Source: Nocardiopsis listeri NBRC 13360
GTDB taxonomy: Bacteria > Actinomycetota > Actinomycetes > Streptosporangiales > Streptosporangiaceae
Reading direction: 5' to 3'
Length of the DNA: 64,000 bases
Assembly (NCBI RefSeq): GCF_001570765.1
Contig: NZ_BCSH01000008.1
Span: 1-64,000 of the forward strand
The notes under the pieces were generated by a model that did no database searches, was not told where the DNA came from, and saw nothing but the letters and a program-made list of their open reading frames with translations. Positions 17,937 to 27,373 of this stretch are shown here, one piece after another; within the stretch, counting starts at the first letter, position 1; each line of letters begins with the position of its first letter. A program made the position numbers and the translations under genes.

Positions 17937-19097
17937 ATGTCCTCGTCGGAGGAGGAAGTGGACCTTCGGTGGCGTCCGCAGACCCGCGATGAGGGTCCAC
18001 TGACCATCCGTCTGGTACCGGTGGGTCAGGCGGCTCTTCAAGCGCGGGGCTGCCCGGGCCTGATCGACGCCTTGCGGTTGACCTCATGGGTGGGTTCGGC
18101 GGTGCCCTTGGTTCGCGGGGGCGGGCCTGAGCGATTCCGCTCCGAGGACCGGAGGCGTGCGGCCGCCGATCTGGGTTTGACCCCCAAGGAGATCCCGCGA
18201 GTGTTCGAAGCGGCCTTGCGTGCCGGGTTCCTGTACACCAGCGCCTCCGACGTCCTGCCCGAGGACGCCATGGGGATCTGGCGTGACGATGAGCGCCTCG
18301 TGCGGGCCTGGTCGCGGGCCCTTCCTGTCCTGGCGGGCCCTGATCCGGCTCTTCGTGTTCTGGACGTCCTCTTCACCTCCGGCTGTGGTCGGTCCTTGGA
18401 GGAGTTGGCGCACGAACTCGACGATGTCGCAGGGATTCCTGCGGCGGTGCACTCCCTGATCCGTTCGGGTGCGGTGGAGCCCCTCCCGAACGGCCAGGTG
18501 CGCATCACCAGGTTGGGTGACCACGGCATGGCCCATCGTCGACACGAGCGGGACGAGCCGTTGTTGGAGCATCCGCGGGTCTGCGATCTCTCGGCGCGGG
18601 CACTGTTGCTGCTCCTTTGGAACTCACGGTCGGTCGACATCGAGACGATGGGGGCGGAGTGGGTCGCCGAGCGTTGTGCGCGAGAGGCGGCCCGGTCGCT
18701 GTTGGCGGCCTGTACCGACCCCGCGGACTGGCGGCTGCGTGTGCACGCCTTCCGGGTGCTTCGGGGAGTGGGAGCCGAGGCCGACGAGGTACTGGACACC
18801 TACCGCGATCACCCGGTCCTGGGCGGTTGGGTGGCGCACGCCCGGTATCGGGCCGGGCGGGTCCGGATCGCGCAGCTGGTGATGGCCGTGCTCGACACCT
18901 ACGCCGTTCGGGTGGATTCGGGGCTGCCGTTGCCGGAGGACCGCGAACTCTGGCGTGACCCGGAGACCGTCACGAAGTTGATGTGGGGATCGGGGCATCC
19001 GGCCGCGGACAGTGTGCTCAGTGCGATCGCCCTGGGCGCGTTGGGGCCGCGTCCGGCCCGCGCCGCCCGTCGCACACCCGTGTTCTACAACGGGTAA
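17937..19097 (+). CDS. Unrecognised protein (paralogous family member 2)
   Basis: Product of 386 residues. The start at 17937 is chosen because MSSSEEE...PLTIRLVPVGQAAL aligns with the starts of the 20541 and 25963 proteins (MSSHHSD...RPVSL and MPSHEPP...RPVSLPP), and GGGGAG precedes it. Upstream in-frame starts (17847, 17427) give non-homologous extensions. The core has LIDALRLTSWVGSAVPL, LTPKEIPRVFEAALRAGFLY, a winged-helix-like NGQVRITRLGDHGMAHR and C-terminal HEAT-like helices. No catalytic residues seen. Function unknown. A strong hairpin follows the stop. Confidence 0.7.
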   Translation: MSSSEEEVDLRWRPQTRDEGPLTIRLVPVGQAALQARGCPGLIDALRLTSWVGSAVPLVRGGGPERFRSEDRRRAAADLGLTPKEIPRVFEAALRAGFLYTSASDVLPEDAMGIWRDDERLVRAWSRALPVLAGPDPALRVLDVLFTSGCGRSLEELAHELDDVAGIPAAVHSLIRSGAVEPLPNGQVRITRLGDHGMAHRRHERDEPLLEHPRVCDLSARALLLLLWNSRSVDIETMGAEWVAERCAREAARSLLAACTDPADWRLRVHAFRVLRGVGAEADEVLDTYRDHPVLGGWVAHARYRAGRVRIAQLVMAVLDTYAVRVDSGLPLPEDRELWRDPETVTKLMWGSGHPAADSVLSAIALGALGPRPARAARRTPVFYNG

Positions 19098-19125
19098 GGC
19101 CATCTCGGTGCGGCGCCCGCGCTCT

Positions 19126-19172
19126 CACCCTTGCCCGCCCCGACCGGGGGACCGGCGGGGCGGGCAAGGGTG
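19126..19172. terminator. Strong hairpin terminator after family member 2
   Basis: Perfect 17-bp arms CACCCTTGCCCGCCCCG (19126-19142) and CGGGGCGGGCAAGGGTG (19156-19172) with a 13-base loop, 28 bases after the stop codon. Confidence 0.75.
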
Positions 19173-19561
19173 CACGTCCCGCCGTCCGGTGGCTCAAAGC
19201 CCACGCTTCGAACCACCGGACGGTGAGCGCCCCGGGGCCGAGGGTCGGTCCCGGGCCATGTGCCTTGGCGTGTTCGCTGTTGGAATCGCGGCTGCTGAAC
19301 GTGGCGTTGGCACCCTGGGCCGCGTAGTCGGAGAAGGCCGCACCGGATCCTCGGATTCGGTGTGCGGGGCCTTGTCGAATCAGCGGTTCGCGCTGTCGCC
19401 GTGCAGGATCCGCTCGGCGTGGCCCGGTCGTCGGCCGGGGTCTTCCCTTCCAGGGCCAGGCACAGCAGCGCGGTCTCGACCGTTTCCAGGGCGGCGGGGT
19501 CGGCGGGGTCGTTCTCGAGTAGCCTCGGTGCGCCGTCGCCGTCATCGAAGGGTCTTCGTTC
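19173..19561. other. Intergenic region, possibly a decayed minus-strand gene
   Basis: A minus-strand frame entering from about 19573 reads DPAALETVETALLCLALEGK, which looks protein-like, but composition then degrades and the plausible continuation (RILHGDSANR) lies in another frame with a stop. I see no intact gene; it may be a frameshifted relic. The promoter of the SDR gene must lie here. Confidence 0.35.
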
Positions 19562-20299
19562 ATGAGTCGTCACGTCCTGGTCACCGGTGCCGCGCGGGGT
19601 ATCGGTCGCGCGACCGCCATCGCCTTCGCCGACGCGGGAGATCGGGTCGCCGTGCACTACGACTCGAGCCGGGAGGGCGCCGAGGAGACCCTCCGGCTGC
19701 TGTCCGGTGACGGCCACGTACTGGTCGGTGCCGACCTGAGCGAGCCGGCCGCCGCGTCCGAACTGGTCGAGACGGTCCTGGAACGACTCGGCGGGCTGGA
19801 CGTCCTGGTCAACAACGCGGCCGTGAACCTGCCCCACCCGATCGCCGAGACGCCCTTCGAGGAGTGGGTGAAGGTGTGGCGTCGAACCCTGGACGTCAAC
19901 GTCCTGGGCGCGGCCCACGTCGGTCACCGCGCCGCCCGGCACATGATCGACCAAGGGGTGCGCGGACGCATCGTCAACATCGGCTCGCGGGGTGCGTTCA
20001 AGGGGGAGCCGGAGCACCCGGCCTACGGTGCGAGCAAGGCCGCCTTGCATGCGTTGGGCCAGTCCCTGGCCGTGGCACTGGCTCCGCACGGGATCGGAGT
20101 GGCGTCCGTCGCTCCGGGTTTCGTCGCGACCGAACGGGTGGCCCACCGCGTCACCGACCAGGTGCGCGCGCAGAGTCCCTTCGGGCGGGTGGCCACCCCC
20201 GAGGAGGTCGCCGCGGCCGTGCTGTTCTTGGCGTCCCCCGAAGCGGAGTGGGCCTCGGGCTCCGTCCTGGATCTGAACGGGGCCTCGTACCTGCACTGA
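19562..20299 (+). CDS. SDR-family oxidoreductase (FabG-like)
   Basis: Product of 245 residues, the classical SDR length. It has the NAD(P)-binding TGAARGIG at residues 8-15, the NNAAV segment, catalytic Ser in NIGSRGAF, and YGASK (catalytic Tyr and Lys). A C-terminal PEEVAAAVLFLASPEAEWASG and a final DLNGASYLH follow. An Ala/Asp-rich stretch after the second strand (GADLSEP) is normal for classical members. The substrate is not deducible; such enzymes reduce ketones or oxidise alcohols of sugars, fatty acids or polyketides. It stands alone with a GAAGGG ribosome site, downstream of a strong terminator. Confidence 0.85.
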   Translation: MSRHVLVTGAARGIGRATAIAFADAGDRVAVHYDSSREGAEETLRLLSGDGHVLVGADLSEPAAASELVETVLERLGGLDVLVNNAAVNLPHPIAETPFEEWVKVWRRTLDVNVLGAAHVGHRAARHMIDQGVRGRIVNIGSRGAFKGEPEHPAYGASKAALHALGQSLAVALAPHGIGVASVAPGFVATERVAHRVTDQVRAQSPFGRVATPEEVAAAVLFLASPEAEWASGSVLDLNGASYLH

Positions 20300-20540
20300 T
20301 CCACCCCGTTGACGTTGGTCTCCGGGTACGTTCCGCGTGGGCCCTGACGGTAGGCCACGAAGGACACCCACCGGCCGCCGATCTCAAGGGGTCATGACGA
20401 AGGGCTCGGTGCGTCATGCCCGAAACCACGCTTCTATCGCTTTCGTCGCCACGATGTCGACGAAACCACCACACGGACGTGGCGAGGCGTTGTACAAGGG
20501 AGAGAAAGGGAGTTCGAGACACCAGGACTCGGGGGCAGGA

Positions 20541-21926
20541 ATGTCATCGCACCACTCGGACGCGTCGGCCCACCATCGCTTCGCCGCCCGACCGGTGTCT
20601 CTGCGATCACACCGGGAACTGGCCCGGTCCGCCTTGGCGACCCCGTTGCTGGGCGACGCCCTGGATCTGGCCCGTTGGTGCGGCCCCATCACCCACGTCG
20701 ACGCGCACGGTCTACCGGACCTGGACGACACCCGCGACGCGATCCGCAGGTTCGGTCTTTGGCCTCACCACCTGTGCCGGGATCCCCACCGCCGGGACGA
20801 GTGGTTGCGGCGGATCGGCTCCCCCGAACAGGCACACCGTTTCATCCGGTCCTGGCGTGTCGCCCTGAGGCTGGGGCTGATCCAGTGTGAAACGGGCCAG
20901 GCACGGCCCGCTCAGGACCTGGACCGCCGAGTGCGCGCTCCCGAACAGGTCCTGCGCTGGTGGATGCTCGGTTTCCGTGAGTGCGTGGAGCGCTCACTGC
21001 GGGAGGTGGCCGGTGTCTCACCCGATACCGCTCTGGACCGCCTGTACGAGTCCCCCAACGGTGCTCGTGTCCCGCTGCGCATGCTGACCCAGGAGGTCGT
21101 GCCCGCTCAGGAGGAGGTCCATCTGCCGACGGTATGCCCGGGGCACAGCACCGCCAGGCTCGCTCGTGGAGCGTGGGAGCTACGCGATTCCGGCGCGGTC
21201 GAGGTCGGACACAGCACTCCCAGGGCGCCCAAGGACGTTCCTCGCGATCACCGGACCGACCCGCTCTGGGTGGAACTCACCGACCTGGGCCGGTACGGGG
21301 TACGGCAGATCCTGCTGGCGCATGGCCGTTCGGCTCCTCTCCTCGATGAGTTCGTGCGGCTCGACGCGGGCGCCTTCTTGGACGCGCTGGCCACGTTCTC
21401 CCCCGACGGCCGGCTCGTCGGGCTCACCTCGTGGTCGGACGCACGTGCGCCCGAGGAGACCCTGCGGGAGGTCGTCGCGGTCTGTGCCGGGCCGGGGAGG
21501 GCACTGCGTCGTTGGAACGCCGCTTTGGTCCTGGGCCTGATCAGTTCACGCATCGGTCAGCGTCTGCGTCGGTTGTTGGTCGAGCCCGAGCCCACGGTGG
21601 CGGGCCTGGCCTCGGTGGTGTTGTTGTCCTCGCACATGCTCCCGCAGGAGGAACGCGAGTCGTTGAGTGCCTGGTTCGGGCATTGGACCGCCATCGACGT
21701 TTTCGCCGCGGCCGCCGCCCTGGGCGAGGCCGGGATGCGTTCCTTCCTGGTCTCGGAGGCCGCCGAGGGCATCGACCGACACCTGTTCGACGACGTCGAC
21801 CGGCTCTGGGACCCGGAGCATCCCGATACCCGTGAGGTTCTGCGGGCCCTGGGCAGTCATCATCCCGATCCGGAGGTGGCGGCGCGGGCGAGGGCCGCCC
21901 GGGCCCGCGCACCGCACTCGCCCTGA
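20541..21926 (+). CDS. Unrecognised protein (paralogous family member 3)
   Basis: Product of 461 residues, the closest relative in the window of the 25963 protein. Shared landmarks are LGDALDLARWCGPITHVDAH, DDTRDAIRRFGLWPHHL, RSWRVALRLGLIQ, DLDRRVRAPEQVLRWW, VELTDLGRYGVRQILL and a C-terminal block of HEAT-like helices (LASVVLLSSHML, MRSFLVSEA). The ATG at 20541 follows GGGGCAGGA. An in-frame ORF extends upstream to 20337 but has no homology with the paralogue. No active-site motif; a helical scaffold with a winged-helix-like middle is my reading. Function unknown. Confidence 0.7.
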   Translation: MSSHHSDASAHHRFAARPVSLRSHRELARSALATPLLGDALDLARWCGPITHVDAHGLPDLDDTRDAIRRFGLWPHHLCRDPHRRDEWLRRIGSPEQAHRFIRSWRVALRLGLIQCETGQARPAQDLDRRVRAPEQVLRWWMLGFRECVERSLREVAGVSPDTALDRLYESPNGARVPLRMLTQEVVPAQEEVHLPTVCPGHSTARLARGAWELRDSGAVEVGHSTPRAPKDVPRDHRTDPLWVELTDLGRYGVRQILLAHGRSAPLLDEFVRLDAGAFLDALATFSPDGRLVGLTSWSDARAPEETLREVVAVCAGPGRALRRWNAALVLGLISSRIGQRLRRLLVEPEPTVAGLASVVLLSSHMLPQEERESLSAWFGHWTAIDVFAAAAALGEAGMRSFLVSEAAEGIDRHLFDDVDRLWDPEHPDTREVLRALGSHHPDPEVAARARAARARAPHSP

Positions 21927-21962
21927 AGCGTGGGCGCCCACCTCCGGCCACCCGCTCGGACG

Positions 21963-23444
21963 CTACACCGTGGCCTTGCCTCGTTCTTCGGTCGCGGCCC
22001 GCTCCACCCTTCGGTGTCGGCGACGCAGGACCACCAGTCCGAAGAAGAGTGCGACGGCCATGGTCACCACCATGATGCCCAGGAAACCCCAGGGGCCCAC
22101 CAGCGGGCTGACCATCAGTGGGATGGCCGCGGCGGTGACCAGTCCACCGCCGAAGAAGGGTTCGAAGATGAGCTGTTTGTATCCGAACGCCGGGTAGGCG
22201 GGGGTACGCACTTCCGGGTCCACTACGCGCATCAGCACCATGCCGGTGGCCGTCACGCCCATCGACTGGCCGAACTCGCCGATGCCGCGCTCGAACCAGA
22301 AGTTCGGCATCATGCGCGGCGCCAGGAAGAGGAAGGCGAACAGACACCACAAGATGCCCGAGATCGCCAGGATCGCGAACGTGAGGATGTTGTCGGCGAT
22401 GGCCTGCAGCGACAGCGTCGCCATGGCAGCGATGATGAGCACGTCCAAGGACAGGCCCTGGATCCGCTCCACGGAGCGTTCGTCGACGATGTCGTTGCGG
22501 TCGAAACGGTCGATCACCATCTGGACGACGATGCCGCCGATCATGGCCAGTGGGAACAGCGGCACGTACGCCATGACCTCGATGGTCTCGGCCCACAGTG
22601 CCTGCTCCAGCCATTGCAGTCCGGACAGGATCAGCTGACCGATGATGACGGCGACCGCCACGAGACCGAAGTGCAGGGTCAGGGGGTCCATGGACGAGGG
22701 GTGCACGGTCATCGTCGAACCGGCGGTGCGGTTGGCGCGTTCGATCAGACCGGCCTGTTCACGATCGGTGCCCTTGTTGTCGGCGTTGATCACCGAGGTC
22801 TTGCCCCGACGCACGCCCCAGTTGATGAGGACGATGCCGATGATGACCCCGGAAAGCAGGCCGACGGTGGCCATGCCCAGCGCGAGGTCTTGGCCCTCGG
22901 CCCAGCCGACCTGTTCGAAGGTGGTGCCGAGTCCGGCCGCGGTTCCGTGGCCGCCCAGGAACCCGATCTCGATGAGCGCTCCGGAGACCACAGGAACGTC
23001 GAGGAAGGGCACCAGGACCAGCAGGGCCAAGAGGATACCGATCACGTACTGGCCGCTGGCCACGGTGATACCGAAGGCCAGGTTGGGGCCGGCCAGGTCG
23101 ACGGCCTCGCGCAGCTTCGGCAGTCGTTTACCGAGGAAAAGGCTGGCGAAGACCACCGAAATGAGCAGGCCGGGCAGGGCTGACCAGACCGACATGACAT
23201 CCACACCGAACAGGCCGCCCTCGGCCACGCGGTCGGCGAGTCCCACCGCCACGCCCTGGTCCGCGAGCAGGCCCATCGCCCAGCCGAGGACGTCGGGGCC
23301 GAGCAACAGGGCGATGCCGCCGCCGATGATCGAGCCGGGCAGGTAGAGCTTCTGGGTGAGCTTCCACTTGACCCGGACCAGTTTGGAGACCAGCAGCAAC
23401 AATCCTAGGAGTAGGAGTGCGAGGCCCACGGTGTCAGGGGACAT
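21963..23444 (-). CDS. gltS: Sodium/glutamate symporter (GltS/ESS family)
   Basis: Product of 493 residues with about ten to twelve hydrophobic helices. It shows the ESS-family signatures LYLPGSIIGGGIALLLGP near the N-terminus, FGITVASGQYVIGILLALL, EIGFLGGHGTAAGLG (the first reentrant, GGHGTA) and, in the second half, GIGEFGQSMGVTATGMVLMR (the matching second half-site). Such proteins import glutamate with sodium. A hydrophilic loop of about 45 residues (from RRGKTSVINADNKG) links the halves. I start at the ATG 23444, preceded by GAGAGGTGGAT; a GTG two codons upstream is possible. It is single and convergent with the gene at 20541. Confidence 0.8.
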   Translation of the reverse strand: MSPDTVGLALLLLGLLLLVSKLVRVKWKLTQKLYLPGSIIGGGIALLLGPDVLGWAMGLLADQGVAVGLADRVAEGGLFGVDVMSVWSALPGLLISVVFASLFLGKRLPKLREAVDLAGPNLAFGITVASGQYVIGILLALLVLVPFLDVPVVSGALIEIGFLGGHGTAAGLGTTFEQVGWAEGQDLALGMATVGLLSGVIIGIVLINWGVRRGKTSVINADNKGTDREQAGLIERANRTAGSTMTVHPSSMDPLTLHFGLVAVAVIIGQLILSGLQWLEQALWAETIEVMAYVPLFPLAMIGGIVVQMVIDRFDRNDIVDERSVERIQGLSLDVLIIAAMATLSLQAIADNILTFAILAISGILWCLFAFLFLAPRMMPNFWFERGIGEFGQSMGVTATGMVLMRVVDPEVRTPAYPAFGYKQLIFEPFFGGGLVTAAAIPLMVSPLVGPWGFLGIMVVTMAVALFFGLVVLRRRHRRVERAATEERGKATV

Positions 23445-23901
23445 ATCCACCTCTCGGAACGGCCCCGAGGAGGAACGGCACGGGGCGGACGTGTAACCCC
23501 TGGTACGCGGACACGCGCGTGGCTGGGCACGTGGTCCACCCGGGCAGGGGTTGTGGCTGGGAGGTAGGTCGCATGTGTCAGTGACTCGGCTGACGCGAAC
23601 ACCCGGGAATCTTACACACGGTGATGGGATCGTCAGGACTCGCCCGCTCCGCGTTTGGAGAGAACGTGACGAACGATCGATAACATCCCGATAACCCCAC
23701 GGGGACGGTAGTGAAGGAGGTGTGAGCCGAAAAGCTCCACCCTCGCCGTTTTCACGTTCCGTCAGCGTTCACCGGGGTGGTGGCGGGTACCCGGAACCGA
23801 CCGTCGTACACACCGATCACCCACCCGATCTCGGTGGGGATCCTCATACACCCCGGCCGGCCGTTGGGCACTCCTGTGCACGCCCTCCCCGACCGGGACG
23901 C
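23445..23901. other. Intergenic region upstream of gltS
   Basis: 457 bp. It should carry the gltS promoter. At 23713-23721 an AAGGAGGTG sits directly against a GTG with no spacer, so the ORF starting there (23722) is not accepted as a gene. No repeats or palindromes of note. Confidence 0.45.
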
Positions 23902-25770
23902 TTACTCGTCCTTCCCCGGGCCCGCTCCAAAGGGGTCGGCGTCGCCCCGTCCTGACGTCCAGGGCCGCCCGAACAGTTCTCGGGCCCACCGGGTCAGTTC
24001 GCGGTGGCGGGCGTGTTCCGGACCGACCAGGTCCAGTGGCCCGCCCCAGCTCTCCCCCGGCTCCGGTGCTCCCAAACCGAGGGTCTCCCGAACCGCCGCC
24101 AGGACTTCTTCCCCCGGAGCATCCTCGGCCCGTGGAGCCGAGCGGATCCGTTGGGAGAGCGCGCGACCCACACGGGTGGTGGCGCCGACGCACACCACCC
24201 CCAGGGCCTCGGCTTCGCGGAAGGCACGCAGGACCCGGAACTCATGTTCGGGGTCGACGGCGGTCAACGGCTGGTACCAGTGTGCGGCGGAGAGCAGCCA
24301 CTCGGTTCCCGGTGCCTTCTTGTTCTCCTCGACCAGATCCCGTGTGGCCCGCGCGCCGTCGATGCACAGGGTGGTTCCGCTCGGCACGTGTGTCAGCGCG
24401 CACACCACGGCCCATCTACTGCGGGCGTCGGCGCCCTCCTCCACTGCCCCGGAGGCCACGGGTTCGTCGTCGGTGGGCCACCACAGGCCGTCCTCCGCAC
24501 GCCGGGCCCAGCCCTCCAGGAGCGCCACCAGGCGTATCTCCGGAGCGGCGGCCGACCATGCTCCTACCTGGTCGGAGAGGGTGACGTGACCGTTCTCGGC
24601 GATCAACAGCCCGGTCCGCGCTCCCACCTCCAGCCAGATCCTGGCCAGGTCTTCGTTCCCTCCCGCCGCCTTGGTGAGCCTGCGTCGCGACGGCACCGCC
24701 AGGTGACCGTCACGACGCAACCTCCCGGGGCGTTCGATGAGCGTGGCCACCAGTCGGGTGTCCGCCCCCGCCAGGAAGGTGAGCGCCTCCCGGGAGATCT
24801 CCTCCACCGCACCGGGCGCACGTCCCGAGGGTTCCCCCTCGACCGGGGGTCCCGTGACCCGTGGCGGGGTCGGATCGAACCAGTGTGGGAAGGAACGCCG
24901 GATCGTCAGGGCCACTTCGCGCGCGGCCTCGAAGATGAGGGCGTCGTCGGTCTCGTACTCGGCCGGCAGCAACAACCCGTGTTCCAGCAGCCAGTCCTGT
25001 TCGTCGTCGCCCGTTCCGTCCATCGGTAGGTCCATGCGCCCCACCAGGTGGGTCCAGGCGATCTCCACCTGATCGGAGAAGAAGGTCATCTGCAGGATCC
25101 GGTGCCGCACCTCGTGCGGCGCACGGCGTACCAGGGACACCACCTTTTGTTCGTCGGTGAGCGCCCCCGCCAACGTCTTCCTCAGTTCCCACCAGTCCCC
25201 GGTGGGGTCGAGCCCCAACGCCAGGGCGATCCGGCGCAACGTCGCCAGACCGTATCTGTCCAGGGCCTCCTCCACCGCCCAGGGAAAACCTCGCGTGCCG
25301 AATTGGTATCCGGCGTCGTCGGGCAGGTGGTAGCCGCCGTCACCGTCCGGCCACAGGACCGCCAGGTCCAGGAGGTCGGACACGCATTCCTGAGCGCGCA
25401 TCCTGGTCGGCCCGGGTCGGTCGGCGCCCACCTTGGCCAGCAGGGCCTCGTGGTCGACCGGCCCCAGGAGGAACGGGTCCTGGACGAGGGATCTCCGTCT
25501 GCGCGGCCAAGTGCCCTCCGGCCCGCCCGGAAGCAGCTCCTGCGCGTTCTCGGCGACCGCGACCACCGCTCGCAGGATCTGGTGGTGGGGCAGGGGCAGC
25601 CGTTCGAAGACCGTGGGCCGAAAGGCCAGGATCATGATCAGGTCGAGCAGGGTGTCGGGGGTGGCCGTCCGGTAGCGGACGGCGCCATCGGGGATGGTGG
25701 ACAAGATGTCCGCGACCCGTTCCGGCGGCATGGTGCGAAGGTGGGCGTCCAACGCGGCGAGTCGGTCCAT
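23902..25770 (-). CDS. Helicase-associated (XPB-like N-terminal) domain protein without motor
   Basis: Product of 622 residues. The N-terminal LAALDAHLRTMPPERVADIL and TLLDLIMILAFRPTVFERLPL resemble the helicase-associated domain proteins of actinomycetes, in which a winged-helix pair and a C-terminal XPB-like fold occur without ATPase motifs. I see no Walker A or DEAD box, so no helicase activity is expected. Winged-helix-like units (RLRRDGHLAVPSRRRLTKAA; GLLIAENGHVTLSDQVGAW) fit DNA binding. The C-terminus FRVLRAFREAEALGVVCVGA looks like the usual helicase C-lobe end. The start at 25770 (MDRLAAL) is chosen; the upstream extension to 25920 has low-complexity sequence. Family call is from memory. 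Confidence 0.6.
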   Translation of the reverse strand: MDRLAALDAHLRTMPPERVADILSTIPDGAVRYRTATPDTLLDLIMILAFRPTVFERLPLPHHQILRAVVAVAENAQELLPGGPEGTWPRRRRSLVQDPFLLGPVDHEALLAKVGADRPGPTRMRAQECVSDLLDLAVLWPDGDGGYHLPDDAGYQFGTRGFPWAVEEALDRYGLATLRRIALALGLDPTGDWWELRKTLAGALTDEQKVVSLVRRAPHEVRHRILQMTFFSDQVEIAWTHLVGRMDLPMDGTGDDEQDWLLEHGLLLPAEYETDDALIFEAAREVALTIRRSFPHWFDPTPPRVTGPPVEGEPSGRAPGAVEEISREALTFLAGADTRLVATLIERPGRLRRDGHLAVPSRRRLTKAAGGNEDLARIWLEVGARTGLLIAENGHVTLSDQVGAWSAAAPEIRLVALLEGWARRAEDGLWWPTDDEPVASGAVEEGADARSRWAVVCALTHVPSGTTLCIDGARATRDLVEENKKAPGTEWLLSAAHWYQPLTAVDPEHEFRVLRAFREAEALGVVCVGATTRVGRALSQRIRSAPRAEDAPGEEVLAAVRETLGLGAPEPGESWGGPLDLVGPEHARHRELTRWARELFGRPWTSGRGDADPFGAGPGKDE

Positions 25771-25962
25771 GGTTTCGATTTTAGGGTTCGTCGTCCCCAC
25801 GCGCACCGGTGATCTCCCGGCCTGTGGACGACCCGGCCACGGGTTCCTCGCTCCCGGATTCGTACCGATCTGCGCGAAACCACCCCACCGGGCCGGCGTG
25901 GAACGGTAGTAAGGGGTCACCCTCGCTCACACTCACACCCGATGCTGGAAACGGGGCCGGAC

Positions 25963-27369
25963 ATGCCCTCTCACGAACCGCCACGGCGGGGACGACCTCC
26001 CCTGTCCGCCAGGCCCGTATCGCTGCCACCGACCGACGTCCTGGCCCGCATGGCTCTGGACTCCCCACTGCTGTGCGACGCCCTGAGTCTCGCCCGCTGG
26101 AGCGCCCCCGCCACCCCGGTCACCTCCGGTGGGGTCCCCGGCATCGACGACGCACGGGCGGCGATCTCCCGCTTCTCCCTGTGGCCGCACGACCTGCCCG
26201 GTCACCTGGATCAACGGGTGATCTGGCTCGGCGCACTGCACTCGGTCGCCGATGTCGCCCACTTCGTGGTGCCCTGGTCCGCCGCGTTGCGTCTGGGGCT
26301 GGTCCACATCGCTGATTCCCTGGCCCGCCCCGATCCCGACCTGGAACGTCGGGTGCGCGACCCCGAACAGGTCCTGGAGTGGTGGTTCCACGAGTTCGAA
26401 CACACCATCGCGCACGCCCGAGGTGACCTGTCGCGTCCTCACGATCCCGTGCCCGGCACCACTGGTCCCGACCTGCTTCCGGAGGTGTTGCGGTTCCTGT
26501 ACGAGGCCCCCGACGGGCACCGGCCCGACCTGGACACCCTGGCGCTGGAGGCCTTGTCCGGACCGGTCCCTCGCACCGAGTCCACCGATACGCCCCACAT
26601 CACCGATCTACTCCTGAACGTGTTGTGGCAGCTCTCCGATACCGGGGCCGTGGCGTTGGATCACGCTCCCGAGGACGAGAGCGTGGACCGATGCACCGTG
26701 GAACTCACCGCGCTGGGCCGCCACGGGGTGCGACGGTTACTCCTGGAGGTGGGGATCCACGCCCCCATCGTGGACACCCTCGCCGAGGCGTGCGCCTCCC
26801 GGTTCCTGGACGCCCTGGCCGTGCTGCCCTTCGAGGAACGCTCACTGGAGGCCGCGCGGTGGTCGGACCGGCGTGGACCGCAAGAGGCCCTGCGACAGAT
26901 CATCGAGGTGGTGCGAGGGCCCGGTCTGGCCCTGCGCCGGTGGGTGGCCGCCCAGGTGCTCAACACCACCAGTTCCGAACTCCAACCGCGGCTGCGCGCC
27001 CTGTTGACCTCACCGCACAGCACCGAGGCCTGCCTGGCCGCGATGGTCCTGCTCTCCTCCGGAATGTTGGACCAACGCGGCATCGATCGGCTGTTGGCCC
27101 AGTACGGACCATGGGTGGTGATCGACATGGTGGCCGCGGCCATGTCCTCCGACGATTCGGGGCCGACTTCCTTTTTGACCGCCGAGGACAGCCCCGACGT
27201 GCACCGATTGCTGTTGATGGACGCCGACCCGATCGTGCTCGGGGCACACCCCGACGCCCTGACGGTCCTGGACGCGTTGGCCCGTCACCACCCGCTTCCC
27301 GAAGCCGCGGCCCGGTCCGCGGAACTGGCCGATCGGCTTCGAGCGTTCGGGCGGCCCATGGAACAGTGA
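25963..27369 (+). CDS. Unrecognised protein (paralogous family member 4)
   Basis: Product of 468 residues, the pair of the 20541 protein. It has LCDALSLARWSAPATPV, DDARAAISRFSLWPHDL, VPWSAALRLGLVHI, DLERRVRDPEQVLEWW, VELTALGRHGVRRLLLEVG and C-terminal LAAMVLLSSGMLDQRGIDRL, each aligning with the other copy. The ATG at 25963 gives a start that matches the paralogue; an ATG at 25942 is also in frame. It ends 4 bp from the convergent YchJ-type gene. No catalytic motif; function unknown. Two such genes 5 kb apart, plus the more distant members at 14198 and 17937, suggest local duplication followed by divergence. Confidence 0.7.
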   Translation: MPSHEPPRRGRPPLSARPVSLPPTDVLARMALDSPLLCDALSLARWSAPATPVTSGGVPGIDDARAAISRFSLWPHDLPGHLDQRVIWLGALHSVADVAHFVVPWSAALRLGLVHIADSLARPDPDLERRVRDPEQVLEWWFHEFEHTIAHARGDLSRPHDPVPGTTGPDLLPEVLRFLYEAPDGHRPDLDTLALEALSGPVPRTESTDTPHITDLLLNVLWQLSDTGAVALDHAPEDESVDRCTVELTALGRHGVRRLLLEVGIHAPIVDTLAEACASRFLDALAVLPFEERSLEAARWSDRRGPQEALRQIIEVVRGPGLALRRWVAAQVLNTTSSELQPRLRALLTSPHSTEACLAAMVLLSSGMLDQRGIDRLLAQYGPWVVIDMVAAAMSSDDSGPTSFLTAEDSPDVHRLLLMDADPIVLGAHPDALTVLDALARHHPLPEAAARSAELADRLRAFGRPMEQ

Positions 27370-27373
27370 GAGG

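Noticed and set aside
19173..19573. Minus-strand small gene with DPAALETVETALLCLALEGK
   Set aside because: Only about 50 residues look protein-like before the frame breaks; no family recognised. It may be a relic.
23722..23955. ORF after a perfect AAGGAGGTG
   Set aside because: The Shine-Dalgarno sequence abuts the GTG with no spacer, and the encoded protein is Pro/Arg-rich without homology.
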